64,000 nucleotides of DNA, from assembly GCA_045543615.1 (NCBI GenBank), contig JAZPXL010000060.1, positions 9,536 to 73,535 on the forward strand. The letters are read 5' to 3'. Below the pieces are notes generated by a model, which saw nothing but the letters and a program-made list of their open reading frames with translations, made no database searches and had not been told where the DNA came from. This DNA is from CAG-390 sp045543615 (GTDB lineage Bacteria > Bacillota > Clostridia > Oscillospirales > CAG-272). Numbering within the stretch: position 1 is the stretch's first letter; each line of letters starts with the position of its first letter. The position numbers and the translations under genes are program-made. This document shows, piece after piece, positions 24,412-33,736 of the stretch.

Positions 24412-25179
24412 TTAGATGGTATTCCAACCACCGTCAACCTGAATGTACTGACCTGTGGTGTATGTTGAATACTCGCTTGCGTAGTAAAGAAGAGTTGTAT
24501 CAAGCTCACCGGGAGCACCGCAACGGCCCATAGGACAGTAAACGGAGAGAGCAAACTTAAACTCATCGGTTTCAATACCACCGGCTGTCATCTCGCTTGC
24601 AAAATAGCCGGGGCCTATGCAGTTAACAGTAACGCCCGTCTTAGCCCACTCGCAAGCAAGTGTCTTTGTCATCATAAGCACGCCACCCTTTGTTGTTGCA
24701 TATGCAGCAAGGGGATTGCCGTTCATAGAAACTGCAGAATGGATTGAGCCGATATTGATGATACGGCCGTACTTTGCAGGAATCATATACTTTGCGGCTT
24801 CACGAGCAAAAAGGAACACGGAGTTGAGGTTGGTGTCAACCATCTTGCGCCAATCCTCCTCGGACATATCTGTTGCAGGAGCAACAAGACCCAGACCTGC
24901 GTTGTTAACAAGGATATCAATCTTACCAAAGTAATCAACGGTATCCTTAACGGTTGCGATGATGTCGTCTGTCTTGGTAACGTCGCAAGTGTGAACATAG
25001 CATCTTACGCCCATTGCCTCGATTTCAGCCTTTACAGCCTCAAGACGATCTACACGTCTTGCGCAGATAGCAATATCTGCTCCCTGGTTTGCGAGTGCCT
25101 TAGCGAACTGTACGCCAAGTCCTGAAGATGCGCCTGTTACGAGAGCGACTCTGCCGCTCAGATCAAAATAACTTTTCAT
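24412..25179 (-). CDS. Short-chain dehydrogenase/reductase (SDR)
   Basis: A 255-residue classical SDR. The cofactor loop TGASSGLG is at residues 16-23, NNAG near residue 91, the catalytic Ser near 144 (INIGSIHS), and YATTK gives Tyr and Lys near 158 and 162. The sequence style (FDLSGRVALVTGAS, CARR after strand 2) resembles NADP-dependent gluconate 5-dehydrogenase or related sugar/keto reductases. The substrate cannot be assigned from sequence. The gene has good AGGAGA spacing and an extended -10 promoter, and it leads the two-gene unit with the membrane protein. Confidence 0.9.
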   Translation of the reverse strand: MKSYFDLSGRVALVTGASSGLGVQFAKALANQGADIAICARRVDRLEAVKAEIEAMGVRCYVHTCDVTKTDDIIATVKDTVDYFGKIDILVNNAGLGLVAPATDMSEEDWRKMVDTNLNSVFLFAREAAKYMIPAKYGRIINIGSIHSAVSMNGNPLAAYATTKGGVLMMTKTLACEWAKTGVTVNCIGPGYFASEMTAGGIETDEFKFALSVYCPMGRCGAPGELDTTLLYYASEYSTYTTGQYIQVDGGWNTI

Positions 25180-25215
25180 ATCCGTCTCCTTGGATTTTTT
25201 ATTTTTGATGGTTTT

Positions 25216-25224
25216 ATTATATCA
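25216..25224 (-). promoter_or_regulatory. Extended -10 promoter of the SDR gene
   Basis: On the minus strand TGATATAAT without a clear -35 box. TCATAT (25222-25227) and ATATGA (25242-25247) form a loose dyad over it. Confidence 0.4.
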
Positions 25225-25308
25225 TATCTGAACATCAAATTATATGAACAATATGTAAAAAAGTAAGCTCTGCGATAATATTTTTCAAAAAGCAGTTTAA
25301 TTTAAAAA

Positions 25309-26046
25309 TCAGTCTATACAAGACAGAACATCGCCAATCGGGGCGTTTATTACAAGCTCTGCAAAGACGTCGTACGGCGTGGGTGAAAGGTTGATTATAA
25401 CAAGATGCTCCCCCTCAAACATTCCCACAAGGGATGCTGCCGGATTGACGGTGAGCGACGTTCCACCAACTATGAGAAGGTCTGCGTTTGCTATTTCTTC
25501 TTCTGCCAAAGAAAACTGTCTGCCGTCAAGTCCTTCGCCGTAAAGTGTAACATCGGGACGAACTATGCCACCACATTCCGTGCACATCGGAATGCCGGTT
25601 GTATTTGTCAGGTAGGCCGGAGAAAAAAGCTTGCCGCAACGGTCGCAAAAGCACCGTCTTGTGCTTCCGTGAACCTCAATGACATTTTTGCTTCCTGCAG
25701 AGGTGTGCAGACCGTCGATGTTCTGAGTAATGACGGCTTTGAGCCGTCCCTCGGCTTCAAGCCTTGCAAGAGCAAAATGCGCCTCGTTGGGCTCAGCGTC
25801 GGGATAAAGCATATAATTTTTGTAGAACTCAAAAAACAGCTCAGGTTCTCTCAAAAGGCAAGCACGACTGAGATAATACTCAGTTGGTCTGTCGGACTCG
25901 CCCGTTGTATATAACCCTCCGTTGCCACGGAAATCAGGAATGCCGCTGTCAGTCGAAACACCTGCCCCACCAAAAAACACAGCGTATTCAGCCGAACTTA
26001 TAAGCGAGTTCAGCTTTTCAATTTCATAATAATACTCTTCTATCAC
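25309..26046 (-). CDS. cobB: Sirtuin: NAD-dependent protein deacylase
   Basis: About 245 residues from a GTG at 26046. An AAGGAGG site (26054-26060) is 7 bp upstream of this GTG but only 1 bp from the ATG at 26052. The ATG at 26079 lies inside the -10 box, so it cannot be the start. NAD-binding motifs GAGVSTDSGIPDFR and TQNIDGLH are present, with catalytic His in VEVHGS-like EVHGS. Four zinc Cys occur as CDRC and CTEC. GGTSLTVNPA closes the Rossmann fold. It removes acyl groups from lysines using NAD. It is a single gene with its own promoter. Confidence 0.92.
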   Translation of the reverse strand: MIEEYYYEIEKLNSLISSAEYAVFFGGAGVSTDSGIPDFRGNGGLYTTGESDRPTEYYLSRACLLREPELFFEFYKNYMLYPDAEPNEAHFALARLEAEGRLKAVITQNIDGLHTSAGSKNVIEVHGSTRRCFCDRCGKLFSPAYLTNTTGIPMCTECGGIVRPDVTLYGEGLDGRQFSLAEEEIANADLLIVGGTSLTVNPAASLVGMFEGEHLVIINLSPTPYDVFAELVINAPIGDVLSCID

Positions 26047-26077
26047 GCTCATCCCTCCTTCTCTCTTCTTCAATTTC

Positions 26078-26106
26078 ATTATACATTAGTTAGTAAGAAA
26101 AGTCAA
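26078..26106 (-). promoter_or_regulatory. Promoter of the sirtuin gene, overlapping an apparent start codon
   Basis: On the minus strand, TTGACT (26101-26106), 17 bp, perfect TATAAT (26078-26083). The -10 box contains the upstream-most in-frame ATG, which excludes it as a start. Confidence 0.78.
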
Positions 26107-26155
26107 GAATACTTGCGTCATATCCAATGATAAAGACGCCCAAAAGAGAAACAAA

Positions 26156-26191
26156 AAATCGCTTGCCGTATTTGGAGACGGCAAGCGATTT
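26156..26191 (-). terminator. Terminator of the ftsEX-greA-lysS operon
   Basis: A 14-bp perfect stem (26156-26169 with 26178-26191) followed on the minus strand by a T-run, 43 bp after the lysS stop. Confidence 0.88.
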
Positions 26192-26233
26192 CAGCTTATT
26201 AGTTGTTATCTCTGTTTTTCACAAAACCAAACC

Positions 26234-27754
26234 TCAGTCAAGAGGCTTCATTGTTGGGAACAGGAGCACGTCACGGATGGATGCGCTATCTGTGAGAAGC
26301 ATTACAAGTCTGTCTACGCCGAATCCAAGGCCACCCGTGGGAGGAAGACCGTATTCAAGGGCAGTAATATAGTCATAGTCGACCTGTGCACGACTCTCGG
26401 GATCTTGTGCAAGTCTGTCTGCTACCTGCTTTTCAAAACGTGCTCTCTGGTCTATCGGGTCATTAAGCTCGGAGAATGCGTTACCAAATTCCGTTGCGTT
26501 AATGAAATACTCAAAACGCTCTGTAAAGGCAGGATCATCGGGCTTACGCTTAGCAAGAGGGCTGTTCTCTACGGGGTAATCGTAAATAAATGTAGGCTGA
26601 ATGAGGTGCCCCTCAACGAATGCGTCAAAGAACTCCACAAGGATTGCGCCCTTTGTGGGAATTTCGGGAAGCTCTACGTGCTTTTCCTTGGCTACTGCAA
26701 TTGCTTCTTCATCGCTTGAAATAGTCCCAAAGTCAACGCCCGAATACTTCTTTACAGCCTCTACCATTGTCATTCTCTCCCAATGTGAGAGATCGATCTC
26801 GGTCCCCTGGTAATTGATCTGAAGTGTGCCGCAAACGTTCATTGCGACCGTCTTCATCATCTCTTCAACAAGATCCATCATTCCACGGTAATCGGTATAT
26901 GCCTGATAAAGCTCAATAGATGTAAACTCAGGATTATGCTTTGTGTCCATACCCTCGTTTCGGAAGATACGGCCTACCTCGTAAACTCTGTCCATACCAC
27001 CAACAATAAGTCTCTTGAGGTACAGCTCTGTCTCAATTCTGAGTACCATATCCATATCAAGTGTATTGTGATGAGTAAGGAAGGGGCGAGCCGATGCGCC
27101 TATCTCAAAGGGTGTAAGTATAGGAGTATCAACCTCAAGAAAGCCCTTGCTATCAAGGAACGCACGAAGCTCACGGAGAATGTGGCTTCTCTTTACGAAT
27201 GTATCCTTAACCTCAGGATTTACGATAAGGTCAACATATCTCTGGCGATAGCGAGTATCGGTATCCTTAAGTCCGTGGAACTTTTCGGGCAAAGGAATGA
27301 GGGACTTTGAGAGCAGAACGAGTGAGGTTGCGTGAACTGAGATTTCTCCTCTTCTTGTAAGAAAAACGAATCCCTTAAGACCGATGATATCACCAATGTC
27401 CCACTTCTTATATTCTGCAAAGACATCCTCGCCAACATCATTAATTCTGATATAGCACTGAATTCTGCCACTTGCATCAGCAATATCGATAAAGTTTGCC
27501 TTACCCATATCTCTGCGGCTCATAATTCTACCCGCAATAGAAACTGTCTTGCCGTCGAACTGCTCGAAATTGCCCTTGATATCAGCTGCATAAGCATCTA
27601 CATCATAGCTCATTATTTCAAAGGGGTTCTTGCCTGCTGCAACAAGTGCGTCAAGCTTTGCCCTTCTGTTTTCTCTCTCGGAAAGCACAGCAGATTCGTT
27701 TTCTGCCTCGGCTGTCTCCGGCGTGAGATTTTCGTTGTTTATTATTTCTGTCAT
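26234..27754 (-). CDS. lysS: Lysyl-tRNA synthetase, class II
   Basis: About 506 residues from the ATG at 27754, chosen because AAGGAT lies 6 bp upstream; the GTG five codons earlier overlaps that site. The N-terminal OB anticodon-binding domain (about 55-165) precedes the class II core. Motif 2 is FRNEGMDTKHNPEFTSIE and motif 3 is GGLGFGVDRLVML near the end. YRQRYVDLIVNPEV is also characteristic of bacterial LysRS. It charges tRNA-Lys. It follows greA by 40 bp, a common clostridial arrangement, and is the last gene of a seven-gene transcript. Confidence 0.96.
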   Translation of the reverse strand: MTEIINNENLTPETAEAENESAVLSERENRRAKLDALVAAGKNPFEIMSYDVDAYAADIKGNFEQFDGKTVSIAGRIMSRRDMGKANFIDIADASGRIQCYIRINDVGEDVFAEYKKWDIGDIIGLKGFVFLTRRGEISVHATSLVLLSKSLIPLPEKFHGLKDTDTRYRQRYVDLIVNPEVKDTFVKRSHILRELRAFLDSKGFLEVDTPILTPFEIGASARPFLTHHNTLDMDMVLRIETELYLKRLIVGGMDRVYEVGRIFRNEGMDTKHNPEFTSIELYQAYTDYRGMMDLVEEMMKTVAMNVCGTLQINYQGTEIDLSHWERMTMVEAVKKYSGVDFGTISSDEEAIAVAKEKHVELPEIPTKGAILVEFFDAFVEGHLIQPTFIYDYPVENSPLAKRKPDDPAFTERFEYFINATEFGNAFSELNDPIDQRARFEKQVADRLAQDPESRAQVDYDYITALEYGLPPTGGLGFGVDRLVMLLTDSASIRDVLLFPTMKPLD

Positions 27755-27794
27755 TTTGTATCCTTTCACTTAGCCGTCGGTACGGCTGTGCCAA

Positions 27795-28286
27795 TTACTT
27801 GCTCTTTGTTCTCTCAACCTTGAGGATCTCAAGCTCAAATGTACAAGCAGGAGCTTCAACGGTTGCAACATCGCCTACACGCTTACCAATAAGAGCGTGG
27901 CCGATGGGGGACATATCGGAGATCATCATCTTTTCGGGAGCCACCTCGTTTGAGCCAACGATAATATAAGTAACCTCTTCGTTGTCATCTCTATCAAATA
28001 CTGTTACTGTTGAACCAACGGAGATAACGCTACTGTCGATAGCACTCTCGTCGATAATAACAGCGTTGCGTTTCTTCTCTTCAAGCTCGCTGATGCGTGC
28101 TTCGACTCTCGCCTGTTCAGTTCTCGCTTCATCGTACTCAGCGTTCTCGGAGAGGTCTCCGAATCCACGAGCAACTTCGATATCGTGAATAACTTCTGCA
28201 CGGCGTACATTTTTCAGATAATCAAGCTCGTTTATAAGCTCATTGTAGCCTTCTTGTGTGTAGTAAATAGGTTGCTTTGTTGCCAT
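27795..28286 (-). CDS. greA: Transcription elongation factor GreA
   Basis: A 163-residue GreA, which restarts backtracked RNA polymerase by stimulating transcript cleavage. The coiled-coil N-terminal domain has ARGFGDLSENAEYDEAR (about residues 39-55) with the acidic tip residues, followed by the FKBP-like C-terminal domain with SPIGHALIGKRVGD. The length is normal. It lies 16 bp after ctpA and 40 bp before lysS. Confidence 0.96.
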   Translation of the reverse strand: MATKQPIYYTQEGYNELINELDYLKNVRRAEVIHDIEVARGFGDLSENAEYDEARTEQARVEARISELEEKKRNAVIIDESAIDSSVISVGSTVTVFDRDDNEEVTYIIVGSNEVAPEKMMISDMSPIGHALIGKRVGDVATVEAPACTFELEILKVERTKSK

Positions 28287-28302
28287 AATAATTCTCCAAT
28301 CT

Positions 28303-29607
28303 TTATTTACCGATTGAAGAAATCGCTGTTTGCAGCTGATTATCTTCCTCGTCGGTGATTTTGTATATATTTTTGTTCTTTAGTGATTCATCGAGATCCA
28401 CCACAACATCGGGTGTTATGCCTATTGCGTCATAACCCTCAGAAATCGGGGGAAAATACTTCTTTGTTGTCAGTTTAAGAGCTCCATTGTATCCGAACTG
28501 TCCAAGATCAATGATCGTCTGCATACTGCCCTTGCCGTATGTGAGCGTGCCGACAACAACGGAAACCTCGTAATCCATCAATGCTGCTGTAAACAGCTCA
28601 GCTGCGCTTGCTGTATTGCCGTTTACAAGCACTGCGCTGTTGCCCTTTACAACATCGTGATATTTACCGATGTCTTCCTTTGTTATATTGCAGGTTTTGT
28701 ACTCGGGCCTTGCGTACTGCACCTCTCCAACAAGTGTTTCTGCTTCCTCGCCTTTACCTGTTACGGTCTTGATAACCGTGTCGCCCTCTTTAAGCAGGTA
28801 ACTGAGCACGGCAGTTATTGATGACAGGTCGCCGCCACCGTTATTGCGCACGTCAAAGATATATTTCTCTACGCCCGCATTAATAAGTGCGTCCATAGCT
28901 TCGCAGAACTGTGGGGGTGTGGTAAGGTCAAACTCAGTAAGTCTGATAATGCCAACCTTTTTGTCCGTGTCGCAGACGTGGTATATTACAGACTGTGTGG
29001 TGTAATCATCACGAACTATTGAAAACTCTATGGGAGTTTCAAACTTGCCGTCACGAACCACCTTGAATTTCGCTTCAGTTCCTTTTGCTCCTCTAAGCTT
29101 ATCAAGAGCTACGCTGTAACCGATGCTTGAAATTTCAACATAGCTTCCATCGTCAAGAAGCTCTGTAACAAGGTCACCGGGCATTACTCCCGCCTTATCA
29201 GCAGGCGAATCGGGGAAAACGGAGAGGATTTCTATGCATCCATACTCTGCGCTTTCGCTTACCTGCACGCCGATGCCACTACTCTCGCCCTTATTTGCTG
29301 CGTTCATCTCTGCAAATTGTTCGGCGTTATAATATTCTGCGTATTTATCCTCAATTGCAATCGGCATACCGTCAAGAAGCGCACGGCAAAGAGCCTCATC
29401 GTCGATTTCATAATAGGAATAAACCTTGAACAGCTCAACTATCAGCTCAAGCTTACCGTTGCTCATTCCCTCATCATCCGAGTCATAGATATCGTGGAGC
29501 TTGCCAAGATACATTCCCGTCGAGACAGCATATCCCGACAAAAAGCTGAGCAGCATTGCTGCTACTACAATCAGAATAACAACAGAAATTGATATTTTTT
29601 TCGACAT
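28303..29607 (-). CDS. C-terminal processing protease, S41 family
   Basis: A 434-residue membrane-anchored CtpA-type serine protease. A signal anchor (residues 5-30) is followed by a linker, a PDZ domain (about 105-190; GIGVQVSE, PGDLVTELLDG-like) and the S41 core. Catalytic Ser is in GNTASAAELF (about residue 333) and Lys in YGKGSMQT (about residue 358). It acts outside the cytoplasm. Its place directly after the M23 hydrolase-activator gene suggests a role in processing or removing cell-wall enzymes. That role is inference. Confidence 0.93.
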   Translation of the reverse strand: MSKKISISVVILIVVAAMLLSFLSGYAVSTGMYLGKLHDIYDSDDEGMSNGKLELIVELFKVYSYYEIDDEALCRALLDGMPIAIEDKYAEYYNAEQFAEMNAANKGESSGIGVQVSESAEYGCIEILSVFPDSPADKAGVMPGDLVTELLDDGSYVEISSIGYSVALDKLRGAKGTEAKFKVVRDGKFETPIEFSIVRDDYTTQSVIYHVCDTDKKVGIIRLTEFDLTTPPQFCEAMDALINAGVEKYIFDVRNNGGGDLSSITAVLSYLLKEGDTVIKTVTGKGEEAETLVGEVQYARPEYKTCNITKEDIGKYHDVVKGNSAVLVNGNTASAAELFTAALMDYEVSVVVGTLTYGKGSMQTIIDLGQFGYNGALKLTTKKYFPPISEGYDAIGITPDVVVDLDESLKNKNIYKITDEEDNQLQTAISSIGK

Positions 29608-29633
29608 TTGTGTGTCCTTTCAAGCGTTATGTA

Positions 29634-30914
29634 CTATTTCGGTTTTACTACATAAAGCTCCGGGTCGACGTGGATACCATCCTTTCTGAGTTCAAAATGT
29701 AGATGATTTCCCGTACTGCTGCCGGTAGTTCCGACTGCCGCAATCACCTGTCCCTGATCGACATACTGACCTGCCTTGACATAAAGCTTTGATGCGTGTG
29801 CATAAAGCGTCTGTGTGCCGTCGCCGTGATCGAGCAGTACATAGTTTCCGTATGAATAATGATATTTTGCAATCAGGACATATCCTGCCTTTGATGCATA
29901 AATATCTGTTCCTGCGTATGCAGGGATATCAATACCTGAGTGGAACTTGTTATAATAGCCAAGCTCAGGCAACGTTCTGTAACCGAAAGTGGACGAGAGA
30001 TATGTCCATTTTGCCGGGAGTGGCCAGAGGAATGATTTGTTTCTGTTAGCCTCTTCAAGTGCCTCTTGACGGCGGCGTTCCTCTTCAAGCTCTTCCTTTA
30101 TGGCAATTTCCTCACGGCGTTTGTTTTCTGCTTCAATCGCCGCATCGACTTCATCTCTGAAGATTTTCTCAAGGACATCTGCCTCTGTCTGATACTTTTC
30201 ATTTTGAGAGACAAGCTCTGCAAGCTCCTTTTCGATTTTCTCGAGAGCCACAGCGTTCTGTTCTTCCCACTTATCTATCTCGGCATCCTTGGCGTCAAGT
30301 GCCTCAATAGCCGCCTCTTGCTCTTTAAGCTTCACTTCAAGAGCTTCGCTTTTCTCCTTGAGCGAGGCTTTCTTTGTCTTTATTCTCTCAAGAAGCGTAT
30401 CGGAATACTGCATCATTCCCGAAATACGTTCAATACGTGAGAGAAGATCAGAAAAATCGGTAGCTCCAAGAAGAATCTCGATATAGTTTGCGCTTCCCTC
30501 CTCGTAAGTCATACAGAGAAGCTTCAAAAACTTTTCGTACGCATCATCGTACTCAAGCTCTGCCTGTACCATTTCTTTTCTAATGTTCTCGATATCAGTC
30601 TCGCAATAAAGCTTTTCGACCTCAAGCTGCTTGCGCTGATCAGCATAAAGCGCACGCATAGTCAAATACAGCGCACGAGCCTCTTGCTCGTCTTTTTGCA
30701 TCGACTCAATATCAGCAAGCTGCTTTCCGATCTCTTTCATCAGCTTTTCATAATCTGCAAGCTGTTGACGCATCGACTCAAGCTCTGCGTTTTTTATATC
30801 ATCGTAGTCCGCCTTGTCATAATAAACGGAAGAAACAGCAAAAGGTATGCTTAGCATCACTATTATACAAGAAAGTATGCCCGAGAGCACTCTTATTGTT
30901 AGCTTTCCTTTCAT
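29634..30914 (-). CDS. M23 murein hydrolase (activator), EnvC/PcsB-like partner of FtsEX
   Basis: 426 residues: signal peptide (1-28), a long coiled coil (about 35-275, Glu/Lys/Gln-rich heptads), and a LytM/M23 domain (about 300-420). The zinc ligands are present as HSGID and HLHFEL, so the domain may be catalytically active, unlike E. coli EnvC. The coiled coil is the part that binds FtsX in EnvC and PcsB. It starts 12 bp after ftsX, which supports an FtsEX-controlled peptidoglycan hydrolase acting at division. Confidence 0.93.
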   Translation of the reverse strand: MKGKLTIRVLSGILSCIIVMLSIPFAVSSVYYDKADYDDIKNAELESMRQQLADYEKLMKEIGKQLADIESMQKDEQEARALYLTMRALYADQRKQLEVEKLYCETDIENIRKEMVQAELEYDDAYEKFLKLLCMTYEEGSANYIEILLGATDFSDLLSRIERISGMMQYSDTLLERIKTKKASLKEKSEALEVKLKEQEAAIEALDAKDAEIDKWEEQNAVALEKIEKELAELVSQNEKYQTEADVLEKIFRDEVDAAIEAENKRREEIAIKEELEEERRRQEALEEANRNKSFLWPLPAKWTYLSSTFGYRTLPELGYYNKFHSGIDIPAYAGTDIYASKAGYVLIAKYHYSYGNYVLLDHGDGTQTLYAHASKLYVKAGQYVDQGQVIAAVGTTGSSTGNHLHFELRKDGIHVDPELYVVKPK

Positions 30915-30926
30915 TTTTACCTCCGA

Positions 30927-31853
30927 TTATTTGCTCAAGTTCTTACGAATCGAGAGCAAGCTTGCTGCAATTCCACACAGAATACCTATGAGCAGAAATG
31001 TAACAAGCAGCATCGTTCCCATCTGTGAGAACGGCACCAAAACAATAATATTATCTGTGCCAACGGCACTCAGAATGTAGCTGTATATTCCCATATCAGC
31101 GAAGAACGCAACGACTGACGAAAGCAGACCGATCACAGCACCTTCAATAACAAACGGCATTACGATATAAGCGTTTGTTGCACCAATAAAGCGCATAATG
31201 CTTATCTCCTCGCGGCGACTGTGCACAGCAAGCTTAACTGTATTAAAGATTACAAATATACTTACTGCAAGCAAGAGCGCAAAGAACCAAACGAATACGA
31301 AGGAAGTACCGTTTTTGAAGTTTTCGACAGTAACTGCGTAGTCAAGTCTGTTGTTGACCTTTTTGATACCGGGAATGCGTGTAAGCTCATATTCAAGCTC
31401 ATTTACAAGGGCATTATCCTTGTATGTAATAACATAAGAATCCGAAAGTGGATTATCCCCACTCTCTTCAATGACATCAAAAAGCTCGGAATAATCCGAA
31501 TAGATGTCTCGCATCTCGTCAAGTCCTGCATCCTTTGAGATAAACTCAACAGCAGCAACATTGTCAAGAGCTTTTATATCCTCTCCGATAATACGAACTT
31601 CTTCTTCGGTTGCGTCGCTGTCAATAAACACAACTATTTCGTTGAGAAGCCCAAGTCTCTCGATATTAACGTCAAGGTTTCTAATAAGTATAGCGAACGC
31701 TCCAAGCAGAATAAGGCAGGATGTGAGCACTAAAACTGCGGCGAAGCTGATAACACGGTGTCTCCACAGGTTGCGAAATGCATCAAGTAAAAAATAGAAC
31801 GGGTTATAGCGACGAGGCGTCTTCTTTTCTGCCACTTTAACTTCATTATTCAT
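30927..31853 (-). CDS. ftsX: Cell division protein FtsX
   Basis: About 308 residues from the ATG at 31853, supported by GAGGTG 4 bp upstream. The 8-bp overlap with the ftsE end is typical; a longer frame would run deep into ftsE. There are four membrane segments with a large extracytoplasmic loop between the first two (about residues 65-190) that binds the M23 partner. The MacB-like C-terminal FtsX region (about 190-305) is recognisable by REEISIMRFIGATNAYI. FtsEX converts ATP hydrolysis into activation of the wall hydrolase encoded next. Confidence 0.95.
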   Translation of the reverse strand: MNNEVKVAEKKTPRRYNPFYFLLDAFRNLWRHRVISFAAVLVLTSCLILLGAFAILIRNLDVNIERLGLLNEIVVFIDSDATEEEVRIIGEDIKALDNVAAVEFISKDAGLDEMRDIYSDYSELFDVIEESGDNPLSDSYVITYKDNALVNELEYELTRIPGIKKVNNRLDYAVTVENFKNGTSFVFVWFFALLLAVSIFVIFNTVKLAVHSRREEISIMRFIGATNAYIVMPFVIEGAVIGLLSSVVAFFADMGIYSYILSAVGTDNIIVLVPFSQMGTMLLVTFLLIGILCGIAASLLSIRKNLSK

Positions 31854-32529
31854 CGCACACCTCGACTGCCGGATGATCGGAAACAAGCTTGCCGTCCTCA
31901 ATTGTAATAATTCGCTGACCCATCGTATCAACAAGCGTTTCTTCGTGAGTTACAACGATTACCGTCTTTCCGAGAAGCTTATTTATCCTCAAAAGCATAT
32001 TCATAATGTCAACGCTCATCTTCGGATCAATATTTCCCGTAGGCTCGTCTGCAATAATAATATCCGGGTTATTTGCAATAGCACGGGCAAGCGCAATTCT
32101 CTGCTGTTCACCACCTGAGAGCTGACGTGGAAAATGCTTCTCTCGGCTCTCCATCGACACGGTGCGCAGGAGTGCCGGAACTCTACGGCGAATTTCTGCG
32201 CCCGGAGTGCCAACGGCTCTCATAACACAGGCTATATTTTCATACGCCGTTTTGTCAGGGAACAGTCTGAAATCCTGAAATACCATTCCAAGCTTACGCC
32301 TGTAAAACGGTATCTGACTCTTCTTAAGTGCAGTAACATCTGTGCCGTCAACGATAATTTTGCCCGACGTGACTGTTTCTTCGTGGAGCATCAGCTTTGT
32401 CATCGTTGTCTTTCCTGCGCCGGAGCGTCCGACAATAAAGACGAACTCACCCTCTTCGATGGAAAAGCTGACGTTGTCAAGCGCAAGCGTGTCACTGTAC
32501 TCTTTTGTTACATTTAAAAATTCAATCAT
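31846..32529 (-). CDS. ftsE: Cell division ATP-binding protein FtsE
   Basis: A 227-residue ABC ATPase with Walker A GRSGAGKTT (residues 34-42), Q-loop FQDFRLFPDKTAYEN (an FtsE signature), LSGGEQQRIALARAI, and Walker B IIIADEPTGNID. It ends overlapping ftsX by 8 bp. The length is normal for FtsE. It follows the CdaR-like regulator by 12 bp. Confidence 0.95.
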   Translation of the reverse strand: MIEFLNVTKEYSDTLALDNVSFSIEEGEFVFIVGRSGAGKTTMTKLMLHEETVTSGKIIVDGTDVTALKKSQIPFYRRKLGMVFQDFRLFPDKTAYENIACVMRAVGTPGAEIRRRVPALLRTVSMESREKHFPRQLSGGEQQRIALARAIANNPDIIIADEPTGNIDPKMSVDIMNMLLRINKLLGKTVIVVTHEETLVDTMGQRIITIEDGKLVSDHPAVEVCDE

Positions 32530-32541
32530 TTATGGCAAGAA

Positions 32542-33633
32542 TCAATACTTAGAGGGCTTAGTCTCAAGATATTTCTTAACCATCAAAGCTACCTTGAAGG
32601 TGATAGCATTGTCAAGCTCACGAAGGTCAAGACCTGTCAGCTTGCGAATCTTCTCAAGTCTGTAAACAAGTGTGTTTCTGTGTACAAAGAGCTTTCTTGA
32701 AGTCTCAGAAACATTGAGATTGTTTTCAAAGAAGCATTGAATTGTCATAAGGGTTTCCTGGTCGAGCAGCTCAAGGCTTCCCTTCTTAAAGACTTCCAGG
32801 AGAAACATCTCGCAGAGAGTTGTGGGGAGCTGATAAATAAGTCTGCCGATTCCGAGATTTTCGTAGCTGATAATGTTCTTTTCAGTCTCAAAGACCTTTC
32901 CCACATCAAGAGCAACCTGTGCTTCCTTATATGCATTTGCAAGATCCTTGATATTGTCAACAACGGTGGAAATACCGATGGAGACCTTGATAAAGAACTC
33001 AGTATTGAGGGTGTCAGCGATCTTCTGTGCGATCTTTTCCATATCCTTCGCCTCAGAGCCTGCCTTTACGTCCTTGACAAGAACGATATCTCTGTCGCCA
33101 ACGCTGATGATATACTCGTGGTTCTTATCGGGGAACATATTCTGCAACATTTCAAAGGGAAGCATATCTGTCTTGCCGTGGAACTTGATAAGGAAGACAA
33201 CTCGGCTCTCCTCGGTATTGAAATGCAGCTCCTTGGACTTGATATAAATATCACTTGGGAGGATGTTATCGAGAATTATGTTCTTGATAAACGAACCCTT
33301 GTCATATTTTTCATCATAAAGATTTTTGATGTTGAGCAGGGAAACCGAGAGCATTTTTGAGAGCACATCAGCCATTTTATCCTCACCCTCAACAAAGGCA
33401 ATATACTCCGACTTTATGCCGTAGCCAATCGGTCTGTATGTATAACCGCCCTTGCAAAAAGATTCCGATGCTGATGAGAAAATGATATTGTCACGAATAC
33501 CGCTTCTTGTTTCGCCTATCTTAACAAGCTCAGAACAAGAAATAATAACACCGTTTTCATCAAGCACTCCAATAATGCGATCAACGGTATCCTTCATCTG
33601 ATGAATTACGCCCTGAAACAATCTGTTTGACAT
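32542..33633 (-). CDS. CdaR/PucR-type transcriptional regulator leading the ftsEX operon
   Basis: 363 residues. The N-terminal half (about 1-130) looks like a sugar-diacid-type sensor with GVLDENGVIISCS near residue 22. The middle (about 160-285) is a GGDEF-like CdaR domain with KVSIGISTVVDNIKDLANAYKEA-type sequence. The C-terminus is the PucR helix-turn-helix, with LNVSETSRKLFVHRNTLVYRLEKI around residues 308-332. CdaR proteins normally control sugar-diacid use. Here the gene is the first of a transcript encoding division and translation genes, so its ligand and targets are open. Confidence 0.85.
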   Translation of the reverse strand: MSNRLFQGVIHQMKDTVDRIIGVLDENGVIISCSELVKIGETRSGIRDNIIFSSASESFCKGGYTYRPIGYGIKSEYIAFVEGEDKMADVLSKMLSVSLLNIKNLYDEKYDKGSFIKNIILDNILPSDIYIKSKELHFNTEESRVVFLIKFHGKTDMLPFEMLQNMFPDKNHEYIISVGDRDIVLVKDVKAGSEAKDMEKIAQKIADTLNTEFFIKVSIGISTVVDNIKDLANAYKEAQVALDVGKVFETEKNIISYENLGIGRLIYQLPTTLCEMFLLEVFKKGSLELLDQETLMTIQCFFENNLNVSETSRKLFVHRNTLVYRLEKIRKLTGLDLRELDNAITFKVALMVKKYLETKPSKY

Positions 33634-33707
33634 CCTAATTACAATCCTTTCCTGTGAGCAAATATGCTCAATTTATCACAATAGCAAATTTGTCTATACT
33701 ACACTAT

Positions 33708-33736
33708 ATTTTACATCATTTTTTGTTAAATTTCAA
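33708..33736 (-). promoter_or_regulatory. Promoter of the CdaR-ftsEX-greA-lysS operon
   Basis: On the minus strand, TTGAAA (33731-33736), 17 bp, then TAAAAT (33708-33713), giving a leader of about 70 nt. Confidence 0.55.

Noticed and set aside
27755..27794. Possible T-box ahead of lysS
   Set aside because: Only 40 bp separate greA and lysS and there is no T-box sequence or terminator.
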